Below are positions 8,564 to 17,573 of a stretch of 64,000 nt of DNA, one piece after another (within the stretch, counting starts at the first letter, position 1; each line of letters begins with the position of its first letter). The stretch is from NCBI GenBank assembly GCA_965207535.1, contig CBDBMR010000010.1:1-64000 (forward strand). Reading direction: 5' to 3'. This DNA is from JAJDXO01 sp965207535. GTDB taxonomy: Bacteria; Pseudomonadota; Alphaproteobacteria; Rhodospirillales; UBA2165. The notes beneath the pieces were generated by a model. That model made no database searches. It worked only from the letters and a program-made list of their open reading frames with translations, and was not told where the DNA came from. A program made the position numbers and the translations under genes.

Positions 8564-9456
8564 GCGCGACCTCCGAATTTGAAACAGCGTTGGCACGCTC
8601 GGCCGAGGCCGTCGAGGATTGCCTCGCCGGCCTGCTGCCCGACGGCGACGGTCACGAGGAGCGGGTCATGGAGGCGATGCGCTACTCGTCCCTCGGCGGC
8701 GGAAAGCGCATCCGCCCGTTTCTGGTGATGGCCGGGGCGGACATGTTCAACGTGTCGCGCGAGCGCTCCGAACGTGTCGGCGCGGCCATCGAAATGGTTC
8801 ATACCTATTCGCTGATCCATGACGATCTGCCGGCCATGGATGACGACGACCTGCGGCGGGGCCAGCCCACATGCCACGTGAAATTCGACGAAGCGACGGC
8901 CATTCTCGCCGGCGACGCACTCCTGACCCTGGCCTTCGAAGTCGTTACCGACCCGGATACCCACCCCAACTCGGATGTGCGCTGCGATCTGGCGCTGGAA
9001 TTGGCCAGGGCGGCGGGGGCTCAGGGTATGGTCGGCGGGCAAATGATTGATCTGGTTGCGGAAGATCACGATTTCGACGTTGCGGAGATCACCCGCCTGC
9101 AAAGGATGAAGACCGGTGCGCTGATCAATTTCGCCTGTATCGCCGGGGGAATTCTCGGCCGGGCGACGGATCATCAGATGCATATTCTGAGCGCCTATGC
9201 CCATGATTTGGGTCTCGCCTTTCAGATCGTCGACGATTTACTCGATGTGGAGGGGGATACGGCGGTGCTGGGCAAAACGGCGGGCAAGGACGAGGCGGCC
9301 GGAAAGGCAACCTTTGTTTCGCTTTTGGGGGTCGAGAGAGCCCGCGAACAGGCCCGGATGCTGGCCGATCAGGCCGCCGCCCATTTGGGGCCGTTCGACG
9401 ACAAGGCGGCGAATTTATGCCAACTTGCGGATTTTGTTGTAAATCGGCGAAACTGA
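8560..9456 (+). CDS. ispA: farnesyl diphosphate synthase
   Basis: This 298-residue short-chain trans-prenyltransferase condenses IPP with DMAPP and GPP to make farnesyl diphosphate in the cytoplasm. The first Asp-rich motif is DDLPAMDDDD and the second is DDLLDVEGD. GGGKRIRPFLVM and the K-T pair near KMKTGALI-like sequence also fit the family. It starts with GTG overlapping the xseB stop as GTGA. It belongs to the conserved cluster xseB-ispA-dxs and supplies precursor for quinones, hopanoids and undecaprenyl phosphate. Confidence 0.95.
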   Translation: MSATSEFETALARSAEAVEDCLAGLLPDGDGHEERVMEAMRYSSLGGGKRIRPFLVMAGADMFNVSRERSERVGAAIEMVHTYSLIHDDLPAMDDDDLRRGQPTCHVKFDEATAILAGDALLTLAFEVVTDPDTHPNSDVRCDLALELARAAGAQGMVGGQMIDLVAEDHDFDVAEITRLQRMKTGALINFACIAGGILGRATDHQMHILSAYAHDLGLAFQIVDDLLDVEGDTAVLGKTAGKDEAAGKATFVSLLGVERAREQARMLADQAAAHLGPFDDKAANLCQLADFVVNRRN

Positions 9457-9466
9457 GGTATAGAAT
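9437..9466 (+). promoter_or_regulatory. possible sigma-70 promoter for dxs
   Basis: TTGTAA at 9437-9442 and TAGAAT at 9461-9466 are separated by 18 bases and lie upstream of the dxs ATG at 9529. The 72-base gap between ispA and dxs is more AT-rich than the genes around it. This would give dxs a promoter of its own in addition to read-through. The call rests on hexamer similarity alone. Confidence 0.3.
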
Positions 9467-9528
9467 CAGAGTATATCAAGCACTTAGGTCGTACTTTGGA
9501 ACCTCGGCCAACCGGGGATTGGAATGGA

Positions 9529-11466
9529 ATGACCGAAACGCCGCTTCTCGATACCGTCAACCTTCCCACCGATTTGCGGGAATTCAATTCGGACCAACTC
9601 AAGCAGTTGGCGGATGAACTCAGGTCCGAGACCATTGACGTGGTTTCCCATATCGGCGGGCACCTCGGGGCCAGCCTGGGCGTGGTCGAGTTGACCGTCG
9701 CGCTTCACCATATCTTCAACACTCCGGACGACCGGTTGATCTGGGACGTCAGCCACCAGGCCTATCCGCACAAAATTCTTACCGGACGGCGGGACCGCAT
9801 CCGCACCCTGCGGCAGGGCGGCGGATTGTCGGGCTTCACCAAGCGCACCGAGAGCGAGTATGACCCGTTCGGCGCGGCCCACAGTTCGACCTCCATTTCG
9901 GCCGGGCTCGGCATGGCCGTGGCGCGGGACCTCGAAGGCGGCTCCAGGAACGTCGTGTGCGTCATCGGTGATGGGGCCATGAGCGCCGGCATGGCCTACG
10001 AGGCGATGAACAATGCCGGTTCGATGGATTCGCGGCTGATCGTGATCCTCAATGACAACGATATGTCCATCGCCCCGGCGGTGGGCGCCATGAGCGCCTA
10101 TCTGTCCAGGCTGATTTCGTCCAAGCCCTACCGGTCGCTCCGCCACTTTGCCAGGGAGACGGCGAGCAAGCTGCCGCGCCGGCTCGAAGTTACCGCCCTG
10201 CGGGCCGAGGAATACGCCCGCGGCATTCTTACCGGCGGCACCCTGTTCGAGGAGTTGGGCTTTTTCTACGTCGGTCCCATTGACGGCCACAACGTGGACC
10301 ACCTGCTCCCGGTTCTGAAGAACCTTCGGGATTCGGAAGTGGACGGGCCGGTCCTGCTCCATGTCGTCACCGAGAAGGGGCATGGCTACGAACCCGCCGA
10401 GAACGCCGCCGACAGGTATCACGGCGTCTCCAAGTTCGACGTGGTTACCGGCGAACAAAACAAGCCGACCCCAAACGCGCCGTCCTATACCGGCGTCTTC
10501 GCCGAGGCCCTGATCAAGCAGGCCGAAAAGGACGACAAGATCGTCGCGGTGACGGCGGCGATGCCGTCTGGCACGGGCGTCGACAAGTTCGGCAAGGTCT
10601 TTCCGGAACGCACCTTCGATGTCGGCATTGCCGAACAGCACGCGGTAACGTTCGGCGCCGGTCTCGCAACGGAGGGCTACCGGCCGTTCGTCGCCATCTA
10701 CTCCACCTTCCTGCAGCGCGGTTACGACCAGATCGTCCATGACGTGGCCATCCAGAAGCTGCCGGTGCGCTTCGCCATCGACCGGGCGGGGCTGGTCGGC
10801 GCCGACGGCGCCACCCACGCCGGGTCCTACGACATCAATTATCTCGCCTGCCTGCCCGATTTCGTGGTCATGGCGGCCGCCGACGAGGCGGAGCTGGTCC
10901 ACATGGTGGCGACCGCCGCCGAAATCGACGATCGGCCGTCATCGTTCCGCTATCCGCGCGGCGAGGGGACCGGGGTGGAGATGCCCGAGATGGGCGTGCC
11001 GCTGGAGATCGGCAAGGGCCGGATCATCCGTGAAGGAACGGCGGTGGCCATCCTGAGTTTCGGGACCCGGCTGAGCGAGGTGCTGCTCGCGGCGGAGGAC
11101 CTTGCCGCCCGCGGACTGACGACGACCGTGGCCGATGCGCGGTTCTGCAAGCCCCTGGACGAGGATCTGGTGGTGCGCCTGGCCAAGGAGCACGAGGTGC
11201 TGATCACCATCGAGGAAGGCGCCATCGGCGGCTTCGCGGCGCACGTCATGCAATGTCTGGCGGCCAAGGGCATCATGGATGGCGGCCTCAAGATCCGGCC
11301 GATGATCCTGCCCGATATGTTCTTCGATCACGACAAGCCCGAGCTTCAATATGAGCTCGCCGGCCTTCGCACCGCCGATATCGTCGCCACTGCCCTCGGC
11401 GCGCTGGGACTGGAAGGGGATGCCGGGGCGGAACAGGACGGCGCCCACCAGCCCGCCCGCGCCTGA
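9529..11466 (+). CDS. dxs: 1-deoxy-D-xylulose-5-phosphate synthase
   Basis: This 645-residue thiamine-diphosphate enzyme condenses pyruvate with glyceraldehyde 3-phosphate, the first step of the MEP isoprenoid pathway. Seen are SHIGGHLGASLGVVELTVAL, WDVSHQAYPHKILTGRRD, the ThDP/Mg motif IGDGAMSAGMAYEAMNNA and the transketolase-type FDVGIAEQHAVTFGAGLA. An in-frame TTG at 9496 would add eleven residues. The ATG at 9529 follows a purine-rich GGGGATTGGA and gives the usual family length. It is in line with ispA and tlyA. Confidence 0.96.
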   Translation: MTETPLLDTVNLPTDLREFNSDQLKQLADELRSETIDVVSHIGGHLGASLGVVELTVALHHIFNTPDDRLIWDVSHQAYPHKILTGRRDRIRTLRQGGGLSGFTKRTESEYDPFGAAHSSTSISAGLGMAVARDLEGGSRNVVCVIGDGAMSAGMAYEAMNNAGSMDSRLIVILNDNDMSIAPAVGAMSAYLSRLISSKPYRSLRHFARETASKLPRRLEVTALRAEEYARGILTGGTLFEELGFFYVGPIDGHNVDHLLPVLKNLRDSEVDGPVLLHVVTEKGHGYEPAENAADRYHGVSKFDVVTGEQNKPTPNAPSYTGVFAEALIKQAEKDDKIVAVTAAMPSGTGVDKFGKVFPERTFDVGIAEQHAVTFGAGLATEGYRPFVAIYSTFLQRGYDQIVHDVAIQKLPVRFAIDRAGLVGADGATHAGSYDINYLACLPDFVVMAAADEAELVHMVATAAEIDDRPSSFRYPRGEGTGVEMPEMGVPLEIGKGRIIREGTAVAILSFGTRLSEVLLAAEDLAARGLTTTVADARFCKPLDEDLVVRLAKEHEVLITIEEGAIGGFAAHVMQCLAAKGIMDGGLKIRPMILPDMFFDHDKPELQYELAGLRTADIVATALGALGLEGDAGAEQDGAHQPARA

Positions 11467-11480
11467 GGCGCACTGAAGCC

Positions 11481-12263
11481 ATGGCGAAGCCCGCCGGCGC
11501 GGGGCGCGACAAGACAAGCTCAACTTCCAAACGCAGACTGGACCAGTTGCTGGTCGACCGCGGCCTCGTGGAAAGCCGGGCGCGCGCGCAATCAACCGTC
11601 ATGGCGGGCCTGGTGTATTCCGGTGAAACCCGCTTGGACAAACCGGGGACGCGGATCGCCGGGGACGCGCCCCTCGAGGTGCGGGGCCGGGATCATCCCT
11701 GGGTGTCGCGAGGCGGCCTGAAACTCGGCCATGGACTGACCGAATTCGGGATCGATCCGTCTGACAAGGTGTGCATCGACGTCGGCGCGTCCACCGGCGG
11801 ATTTACCGACGTGCTCTTGAGCCGGGGCGCCGCACGGGTTTATGCGGTCGATGTCGGTCACGGCCAGCTCGCCTGGAAGCTCCGCCGGGACGAGCGCGTG
11901 GTGGTCCTGGAGCGGACCAACGCACGCCATCTGTCGCCGGACGAAATTCCGGCGCCGGTGGACCTGGTGGTATGCGATGCCAGCTTCATCGGCCTGAAGA
12001 CGGTATTGCCGGCTGCGCTGGCCCTGGCGGCGCCCGGCGCTCACCTCGTCGCACTGATCAAGCCCCAGTTCGAAGTCGGCAAGGAGCAGGTCGGCAGGAA
12101 AGGCGTGGTTCGCGACCCGGCGCTGCACCGGGTGGTATGCGACGACATACGGGGCTGGCTGGACTCGTTCCCCGGCTGGTCGGTCATCGGATTAAGCGAA
12201 AGCCCCGTCAAGGGTCCGGAGGGAAACGTCGAGTTCCTGATCGCCGGGAGAAATGCGGGCTAA
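11481..12263 (+). CDS. tlyA: TlyA-family rRNA 2'-O-methyltransferase
   Basis: This 260-residue protein has an N-terminal S4 RNA-binding domain (RLDQLLVDRGLVESRARAQS) and an FtsJ-type SAM methyltransferase domain with VCIDVGASTGGFTDVLLSRG as the SAM motif. The family methylates ribose 2'-OH groups of rRNA and was historically named hemolysin A. It sits 14 bases after dxs, the usual alphaproteobacterial neighbour order. Its end overlaps the convergent AhpD-like gene by four bases. The target nucleotide is not determined. Confidence 0.92.
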   Translation: MAKPAGAGRDKTSSTSKRRLDQLLVDRGLVESRARAQSTVMAGLVYSGETRLDKPGTRIAGDAPLEVRGRDHPWVSRGGLKLGHGLTEFGIDPSDKVCIDVGASTGGFTDVLLSRGAARVYAVDVGHGQLAWKLRRDERVVVLERTNARHLSPDEIPAPVDLVVCDASFIGLKTVLPAALALAAPGAHLVALIKPQFEVGKEQVGRKGVVRDPALHRVVCDDIRGWLDSFPGWSVIGLSESPVKGPEGNVEFLIAGRNAG

Positions 12264-12838
12264 CGATCCATCTTGTGGTAGTCCGCGTTGGGCATCATAT
12301 CGAGCCCATGGGCCATGCGATTGGTGTAGTTGAAGAACGCCGCCGTATCGCAGATGTCGAAGATATCCTGCTCGGTGAAGCCCGCGTCGCGGAGCGACCG
12401 GCGGTCGGCCTCGGCGATGTCATGGGGGGTCTCGGTGAGTTTCCATGCAAAATCGAGCATTGCCCGCCGGCGGGGCTCGAGTTCCGCGACCCGGTAGTTC
12501 ATCACCATCATTTCACCGAGCTCGGGATCGCCGGAGAGTTGGCGGACGGCCTGGCCGTGGGCGACCAGGCAGTAGTAGCAGCGGTTCACCGACGAGACGA
12601 CCACCGCGATCATCTCGCGCTCGAGCTTGGAGAGGCCGCAAGCTTCCTCATCCAGCATCAGCGTGTTGTAGAAGGCGGTGAAGTTGCGGAACTTCTCGAT
12701 ATTTCCGGTGTAGGCGCGGAGCACGTTCGGCACGAGGCCGAGCTTTTCCTCGCAGATGGCGAAGTACTTCCTGGTGTCCTCGTCCAGGGTCTCCGGGTCG
12801 GGGAGGGGAACGCGGACGATGTGACCGGGCTGGGGCAT
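12260..12838 (-). CDS. AhpD-like peroxidase-related protein
   Basis: This 192-residue protein belongs to the carboxymuconolactone decarboxylase / AhpD superfamily. The redox-type pair is in NRCYYCLVAHG (CxxC followed by the relay His), preceded by LSKLEREMIAVVVSSVNRCY. The N-terminus DPETLDEDTRKYFAICEEKL and the NYTNRMAHGLDMMPN region match the uncharacterised peroxidase-related subfamily. It lies 13 bases downstream of aroC in the same direction. A thiol-based peroxide or alkylhydroperoxide reductase role is inferred from family membership. Confidence 0.85.
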   Translation of the reverse strand: MPQPGHIVRVPLPDPETLDEDTRKYFAICEEKLGLVPNVLRAYTGNIEKFRNFTAFYNTLMLDEEACGLSKLEREMIAVVVSSVNRCYYCLVAHGQAVRQLSGDPELGEMMVMNYRVAELEPRRRAMLDFAWKLTETPHDIAEADRRSLRDAGFTEQDIFDICDTAAFFNYTNRMAHGLDMMPNADYHKMDR

Positions 12839-12851
12839 GGCGCCGCGCCGG

Positions 12852-13928
12852 CTAGACCTTGCCGCCGATGGCGCGATGGCGCAGCAGGTGATCCGCCAGC
12901 ACGCAGGCGACCATGGCCTCGCCCACCGGGACGGCGCGGATGCCGACGCACGGGTCGTGACGGCCCTTGGTCGAAACCTTGGCGTTTTTGCCTTTGGCGG
13001 TCACCGTATCCCGCGGGGTGAGAATCGAGCTCGTCGGCTTGACGGCGAAGCGGGCCACCACGTCCTGGCCGGACGAAATCCCGCCGAGGACGCCGCCCGC
13101 CTTGTTGGAGAGGAACACAGGCCTTCCGTCCTTCATCCGCATCTCGTCCGCGTTTTCCTCGCCGCTGAGGCACGCGGCCTCGAACCCGGCGCCGATCTCA
13201 ACCCCCTTGACGGCGTTGATGCTCATCAGCGCCTTGGCGATGTCGGCGTCCAGCTTGTCGTAAATGGGATCCCCCAGCCCGGCCGGCACGTTGGAGGCGA
13301 CGATCTCGATCACCGCGCCAGTCGAGGAGCCGGCTTTCCGCACGCCGTCCAGGTACGCCGCCCAGTGTTCGGCGGCCTTGGCGTCCGGGCACCAGAAGGG
13401 GTTCTTGTCGATCTGGCTCCACCGCCATTTGTTCCGGTCGATGCCATGCGGGCCCATCTGGACGAGCGCGCCCCGGACCTTGATCCTCGAGCCGAGGATT
13501 TTGCGCGCCACGGCGCCCGCCGCTACCCGGCACGCGGTTTCCCGGGCGCTTGCCCGGCCGCTGCCGCGATAGTCCCGGAAGCCGTACTTCGCATCATAGG
13601 TGAAGTCGGCGTGCCCCGGCCGGTAGAGATTCTTTATGGCCTCATAGTCCTTGGAGCGCGCGTCCGTATTCTCGATCAGCACCGCAATGGGTGCTCCGGT
13701 GGTTTTGCCCTCGAAAGTGCCGGACAGGATCCGGGCCTTGTCGGCTTCCTTGCGCTGGGTGGTGAACCTGGATTGGCCGGGCCGGCGCTTGTCCAGCCAT
13801 ACCTGCAGATCGTCCTCGCCGAGCTTCAGGCCGGGCGGCGTGCCATCGATCACGCAGCCGATGGCCGGACCATGGCTCTCGCCGAAGGTGGTAAATCTGA
13901 ATAATTCCCCGAAGGAGTTGCCGGCCAT
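12852..13928 (-). CDS. aroC: chorismate synthase
   Basis: This 358-residue FMN-dependent enzyme converts 5-enolpyruvylshikimate 3-phosphate to chorismate, the last common step of aromatic biosynthesis. It begins MAGNSFGELFRFTTFGESHG, the family N-terminal signature, and has RPGHADFTYDAKYGFRDYRG and GRASARETACRVAAGAVARK. The C-terminal RHDPCVGIRAVPVGEAMVAC is also diagnostic. It follows fabI by three bases, so the two are probably co-transcribed with the downstream AhpD-like gene. Confidence 0.96.
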   Translation of the reverse strand: MAGNSFGELFRFTTFGESHGPAIGCVIDGTPPGLKLGEDDLQVWLDKRRPGQSRFTTQRKEADKARILSGTFEGKTTGAPIAVLIENTDARSKDYEAIKNLYRPGHADFTYDAKYGFRDYRGSGRASARETACRVAAGAVARKILGSRIKVRGALVQMGPHGIDRNKWRWSQIDKNPFWCPDAKAAEHWAAYLDGVRKAGSSTGAVIEIVASNVPAGLGDPIYDKLDADIAKALMSINAVKGVEIGAGFEAACLSGEENADEMRMKDGRPVFLSNKAGGVLGGISSGQDVVARFAVKPTSSILTPRDTVTAKGKNAKVSTKGRHDPCVGIRAVPVGEAMVACVLADHLLRHRAIGGKV

Positions 13929-13931
13929 GTC

Positions 13932-14762
13932 TCAGGCGGCTTCCGAACCGTCGGACACCGTCATGTCCGGCGCATCGATCGCCTTCATGCCGACGATGTT
14001 GTAGCCGCAATCCACGTGATGGGTTTCGCCGGTGACGCCGGATGACAGGTCGCTGAGCAGGTAGAGCCCGGCGCCGCCGACGTCGTCGCCGGTAACGTTG
14101 CGCCTGAGCGGCGAATTGTATTCGTTCCATTTGAGGATATAGCGGAAATCGCCGATACCCGACGCCGCCAAGGTCTTCATCGGTCCGGCGGAGATGGCGT
14201 TGACCCGGATGCCCTGGCCGCCGAGGTCTTCGGCGAGATAACGCACGCTGGCCTCGAGGGCCGCCTTGGCGACGCCCATGACGTTGTAGTGGGGCATGAC
14301 CCGTTCGGATCCGGCATAGGTGAGCGTGACCAGCGAGCCGCCGTCGGTCATCAGTTGCTGCGCCCGCTGACAGATGGCGGTGAACGAGTAGCACGAGATG
14401 AGCATGGTCCGGGAGAAGTTCTCCGGGGTGGTATCCAGATATTTCCCCTTGAGTTCCTCCTTGTCGGAATAGGCGATGGCATGGACCAGGAAGTCGAGTT
14501 TTCCCCATTTGGATTTGAGCTCGGCGAACACGGCATCGACGCTGGCATCGTCGGTGACGTCACAGGGCAGCACGAGGTCCGAACCGATCCCCTCGGCGAG
14601 CGGCTTGACCCGCTTCAACAGGGCATCGCCCTGATGGGTGAACGCCAGTTCCGCCCCTTGCGCGTGCACGGCCCGTGAGATGGCCCAGGCCAGCGACCGG
14701 TCGTTCGCCACGCCCATGACCAAGCCCTTTTTTCCGGCCATCAGGCCCGAGCTATCGCTCAT
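13932..14762 (-). CDS. fabI: enoyl-ACP reductase (NADH), FabI
   Basis: This 276-residue SDR-fold enzyme performs the last reduction of each fatty-acid elongation cycle. Evidence is GKKGLVMGVANDRSLAWAIS (divergent nucleotide-binding loop), LVHAIAYSDKEELKGKYLDT, the catalytic pattern YNVMGVAKAALEASVRYLAE (Tyr and Lys of YxxMxxxK) and VNAISAGPMKTLAASGIGDF. A 19-residue tail after HHVDCGYNIVGMK is rich in Asp and Ser. It heads the fabI-aroC-AhpD cluster, with 180 non-coding bases upstream. Confidence 0.95.
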   Translation of the reverse strand: MSDSSGLMAGKKGLVMGVANDRSLAWAISRAVHAQGAELAFTHQGDALLKRVKPLAEGIGSDLVLPCDVTDDASVDAVFAELKSKWGKLDFLVHAIAYSDKEELKGKYLDTTPENFSRTMLISCYSFTAICQRAQQLMTDGGSLVTLTYAGSERVMPHYNVMGVAKAALEASVRYLAEDLGGQGIRVNAISAGPMKTLAASGIGDFRYILKWNEYNSPLRRNVTGDDVGGAGLYLLSDLSSGVTGETHHVDCGYNIVGMKAIDAPDMTVSDGSEAA

Positions 14763-14942
14763 TTCCGCCTCGTTTCGACGATGTTGCCCTGCGGGACAGC
14801 ATATGAAAATCGCCCCGTTGCGGCGAGAAAAACCTTATTGCGCGCCGACGGTCAAGCACGGCGGGCGCTTAGGCGGTCTGTCCCAAGCGCCCGTTCATCC
14901 GCGAACATGCCCTGCCGGCGAATCCCCGGGCGGGACTTTCGG

Positions 14943-15419
14943 CTAGTTGAGGGTCCGCCAGGTGCCGTCCGCATTGCGGCAGGCGGTGCCGGTGATCACT
15001 TCCGTGCGGCCCTTGATGGTCACTTCGTGCTGGTACTCGCGGCAGTCCTCGCCGCGCGCCGTCTGATAGGTCCGGGTCGGCGTGATCCGCCCGCTGTTGC
15101 CGCTATCCGGATTGGCCCAGCTCGACGCCTGGCCGACCGGATTGCGCTCGAGTGCCGCTTGTTGGGTCTGGCCGGCTTTCATGCGGTCCACCTCGTCCAT
15201 GGTTTTGCCGATCTCGCTGCCGAGGAACGCGCCGCCAAGCGTGCCGAGCGCCACCGCCACCAACTGGCCTTTCCCGTCGCCGACTTGCGAGCCCAACAAA
15301 GCGCCGGCGCCGGCGCCCAGAATGGTTCCGACCGTCTGTTTCGGGCTGTTTTGCGAACCGACGCAGGCGGCCAGAAAGCCTGTGATCAGAATTACGGAGA
15401 TGAGACGTCGGGAGTTCAT
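14943..15419 (-). CDS. glycine-zipper surface-antigen-type lipoprotein
   Basis: This 158-residue envelope protein begins MNSRRLISVILITGFLAAC, a lipoprotein signal with the lipobox Cys19. A glycine-zipper segment follows (GTILGAGAGALLGSQVGDGK and LGTLGGAFLGSEIGKTMDEV), then a small C-terminal domain, YQTARGEDCREYQHEVTIKG, with two Cys. This is the 17-kDa / RT0821-like surface antigen family. The frame is open upstream to 15521, but AGAGGA precedes the ATG at 15419 and the signal peptide begins there. It is transcribed away from pdxH. Its function is unknown. Confidence 0.85.
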   Translation of the reverse strand: MNSRRLISVILITGFLAACVGSQNSPKQTVGTILGAGAGALLGSQVGDGKGQLVAVALGTLGGAFLGSEIGKTMDEVDRMKAGQTQQAALERNPVGQASSWANPDSGNSGRITPTRTYQTARGEDCREYQHEVTIKGRTEVITGTACRNADGTWRTLN

Positions 15420-15578
15420 TGACTTGGTCCTCTGAGTGGTGTGCCTTGGAAAGTAGAATGATATGTGAATTATATGCGTCGACCAGACCGAAATTGTCTG
15501 CAATTGGACCCACCCGAGCACACAATTGTGGCTTTCGTGTGGCGACCGTCGACGTATCCATCAGTATAGTAGCAGGTC

Positions 15579-16181
15579 ATGGACGAAAGATTAACGCTAA
15601 ATCCGGTGAATCCCGTCTCCTTGTTCCGGGAATGGTTTGACGAGGCCAAGGAGGCCGAGCCCTACAACACCGACGCGGCGGCGCTGGCGACGGCTTCCGC
15701 CGATGGCGCGCCGACGGTGCGCATGGTCCTGGTGAAGGGTATCGACGATGACGGCGGGTTTGCGTTCTACACCAGCTCGGAAAGCCGGAAGGGCGTCCAA
15801 CTGGCAGAAAACCCGCGCGCATCCCTGTGTTTCTACTGGAAGTCCCTGAGGCGGGAGGTATTGATCGACGGGGTCGTCGAGAAGGTCTCCAGCGAGGTGG
15901 CGGACGCTCATTTCGCTACCCGGAGCCGGGGCAGTCAGATCGCCGCGTGGGCGTCCGTGCAATCCCGGCCGATGGAGGGCCGCTTCGAGTTGGAAAAACG
16001 ACTGGCCGAGTTCACGGCGAAATTCGGCGTCGGCGCCGTGCCGCGACCGCCCTATTGGTACGGGTACCGGCTGGTCGCCGAGCGGATCGAGTTGTGGACG
16101 GATAGACGGTTCCGTCTTCATGACCGGACCGCCTATTATCGTGAAGACGGCGGATGGCGTAGCGAGAAGCTGTACCCATGA
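15579..16181 (+). CDS. pdxH: pyridoxamine 5'-phosphate oxidase
   Basis: This 200-residue FMN enzyme oxidises PNP and PMP to pyridoxal 5'-phosphate. NTDAAALATASADGAPTVRM, then GFAFYTSSESRKGVQLAENP, LCFYWKSLRREVLIDG and the C-terminal PPYWYGYRLVAERIELWTDR with RLHDRTAYYR are the flavin and substrate segments of the family. It starts at ATG 15579, divergent from the lipoprotein gene across 159 bases. PLP made here serves the aminotransferase and ALAS encoded nearby, although no co-regulation is visible. Confidence 0.95.
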   Translation: MDERLTLNPVNPVSLFREWFDEAKEAEPYNTDAAALATASADGAPTVRMVLVKGIDDDGGFAFYTSSESRKGVQLAENPRASLCFYWKSLRREVLIDGVVEKVSSEVADAHFATRSRGSQIAAWASVQSRPMEGRFELEKRLAEFTAKFGVGAVPRPPYWYGYRLVAERIELWTDRRFRLHDRTAYYREDGGWRSEKLYP

Positions 16182-16210
16182 TTGCCGGGTGACTCGATGC
16201 GGGGGGTGAA

Positions 16211-17164
16211 TTGAGCACCGCATTGCCACGGGAAATGCTGGAGAAGGACAAGGCCGCCCGGTTGATGCGGGCCGCGACCTACGCGTCCGTATCGGTGGCT
16301 TTGGTGCTGATCCTCGCCAAGACCGGCGCCTGGCTGTTCACCGAGTCGATCAGTCTGCTGTCTTCGCTGGTCGATTCCCTGCTCGATGCCGGCGCATCGA
16401 TCGTCAACCTGCTGGCGGTCCGTCATGCGCTGCAGCCGGCGGACCGGGAGCACCGGTTCGGGCACGGCAAGGCGGAGCCCTTGGCCGGGCTTGCCCAGTC
16501 GGCGTTTATCGCCGGCTCGGGTATTTTCCTGCTGTTGGAATCGGCTGACCGGCTGATCAATCCCATGCCGGTCGAAAACGGCGCCGTCGGCATCGCGGTG
16601 ATGATCCTGGCCATTGTCCTGACCCTCGGGCTGGTGCTGTTCCAGCGCTACGTGGTCAAGAAGACCAATTCGGTCGCAATCGCGGCCGACTCGCTTCACT
16701 ACCGGGTCGACATCCTGATCAACGCCGCGGTCATCGTATCCCTGCTGCTCGCCAGCTATCAGGGCTGGCCGCTGGCCGACCCGCTGTTCGCCATTGCCAT
16801 TGTCGCCTATATGGGGTGGGGGTCGCTGTCCATCGCCCGGGAGTCCATCAACAGTCTGATGGACAGGGAACTGCCCGACGAGGACCGGATCAAGATCCGC
16901 GACATCGCCATCGGCCATCCCGAGGTTCTCGATGTGCACGACATGCGCACCCGCACGGCCGGGCCGGATACTTTTATCCAACTCCATCTGGAGCTGCCGC
17001 GTCATCTGCCGCTGGCGGAGGCGCATAGGATCTCGGACGAGGTCATGTATCGGGTGGAAGCCGCCTTCCCGAACGCAGAGGTTCTCATTCATCAGGACCC
17101 GGAGGGCGTTGACGAGCGCCGGGACGATGTCGAGGCGTCCGGGGAGCAGGCTGGTCCCGCTTAA
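16211..17164 (+). CDS. cation diffusion facilitator (FieF-like) metal exporter
   Basis: This 317-residue inner-membrane Zn/Fe proton antiporter has six predicted helices. SLLSSLVDSLLDAGASIVNL carries the TM2 Asp pair, HRFGHGKAEPLAGLAQSAFI is the conserved loop, and DSLHYRVDILINAAVI gives the TM5 His/Asp metal site. A cytoplasmic ferredoxin-like domain follows (IAIGHPEVLDVHDMRTRTAG). The start is TTG at 16211 after a G-rich stretch. The TAA stop lies inside the left end of a repeat element. Confidence 0.92.
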   Translation: MSTALPREMLEKDKAARLMRAATYASVSVALVLILAKTGAWLFTESISLLSSLVDSLLDAGASIVNLLAVRHALQPADREHRFGHGKAEPLAGLAQSAFIAGSGIFLLLESADRLINPMPVENGAVGIAVMILAIVLTLGLVLFQRYVVKKTNSVAIAADSLHYRVDILINAAVIVSLLLASYQGWPLADPLFAIAIVAYMGWGSLSIARESINSLMDRELPDEDRIKIRDIAIGHPEVLDVHDMRTRTAGPDTFIQLHLELPRHLPLAEAHRISDEVMYRVEAAFPNAEVLIHQDPEGVDERRDDVEASGEQAGPA

Positions 17165-17487
17165 CCCGTATTTCTCACCAGGGTCATGGTCTGCGCGGCT
17201 CTGTCGGGTCGACGGAGCAGGAGAGGCGCGTAGCGCGTCGCGCGTCCACGCGCGCGGGCGCGTGATGCGGTGACATCGGGCAAGCGCCTCGACGCACGCT
17301 GTCGACCCGAGAGTGCCGCCCTTCGGGTCGCGCCCCGGCGCCCGCCCGTCGCGCGTCCACGCGCGCGGAGCGCACGATGCGTCGCGGCCCTCAACCGTAG
17401 GTGCCGCTACGCTTTTCGGGCCGTTCCTGGCGGCTCGACCGCCTGGTTGCGACGCAGGCCGTAACCCTGGTGAGAAATGCGGGTTAA
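17161..17487. mobile_element. MITE-like element with about 26-bp terminal inverted repeats
   Basis: The left end TTAACCCGTATTTCTCACCA (17161-17180) and the right end, whose complement reads TTAACCCGCATTTCTCACCA (17468-17487), form terminal inverted repeats of about 26 bases, both with TTAA outermost. The 327-base interior is non-coding and contains two direct copies of CGCGCGTCCACGCGCGCGG (near 17239 and 17350) and inverted GTCGGGTCGAC-type motifs. The left arm reappears alone at 22858-22895. This suggests a small non-autonomous element. No transposase with matching ends is in the window. It fills most of the 409-base gap before the Usp gene. Confidence 0.6.
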
Positions 17488-17573
17488 CCCGTTGGAAATT
17501 CGTTGAATTATTTCTCGGCCCCGTCCATGATCAATTGCTGGAATACGTGCCCAACAAGCCCTGGTGAACAGCC

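Noticed and set aside
17171..17394. Arg/Ala-rich short frames in the gap after the CDF gene
   Set aside because: They fall inside a non-coding repeat element with inverted ends; the composition is that of CGCG repeats.
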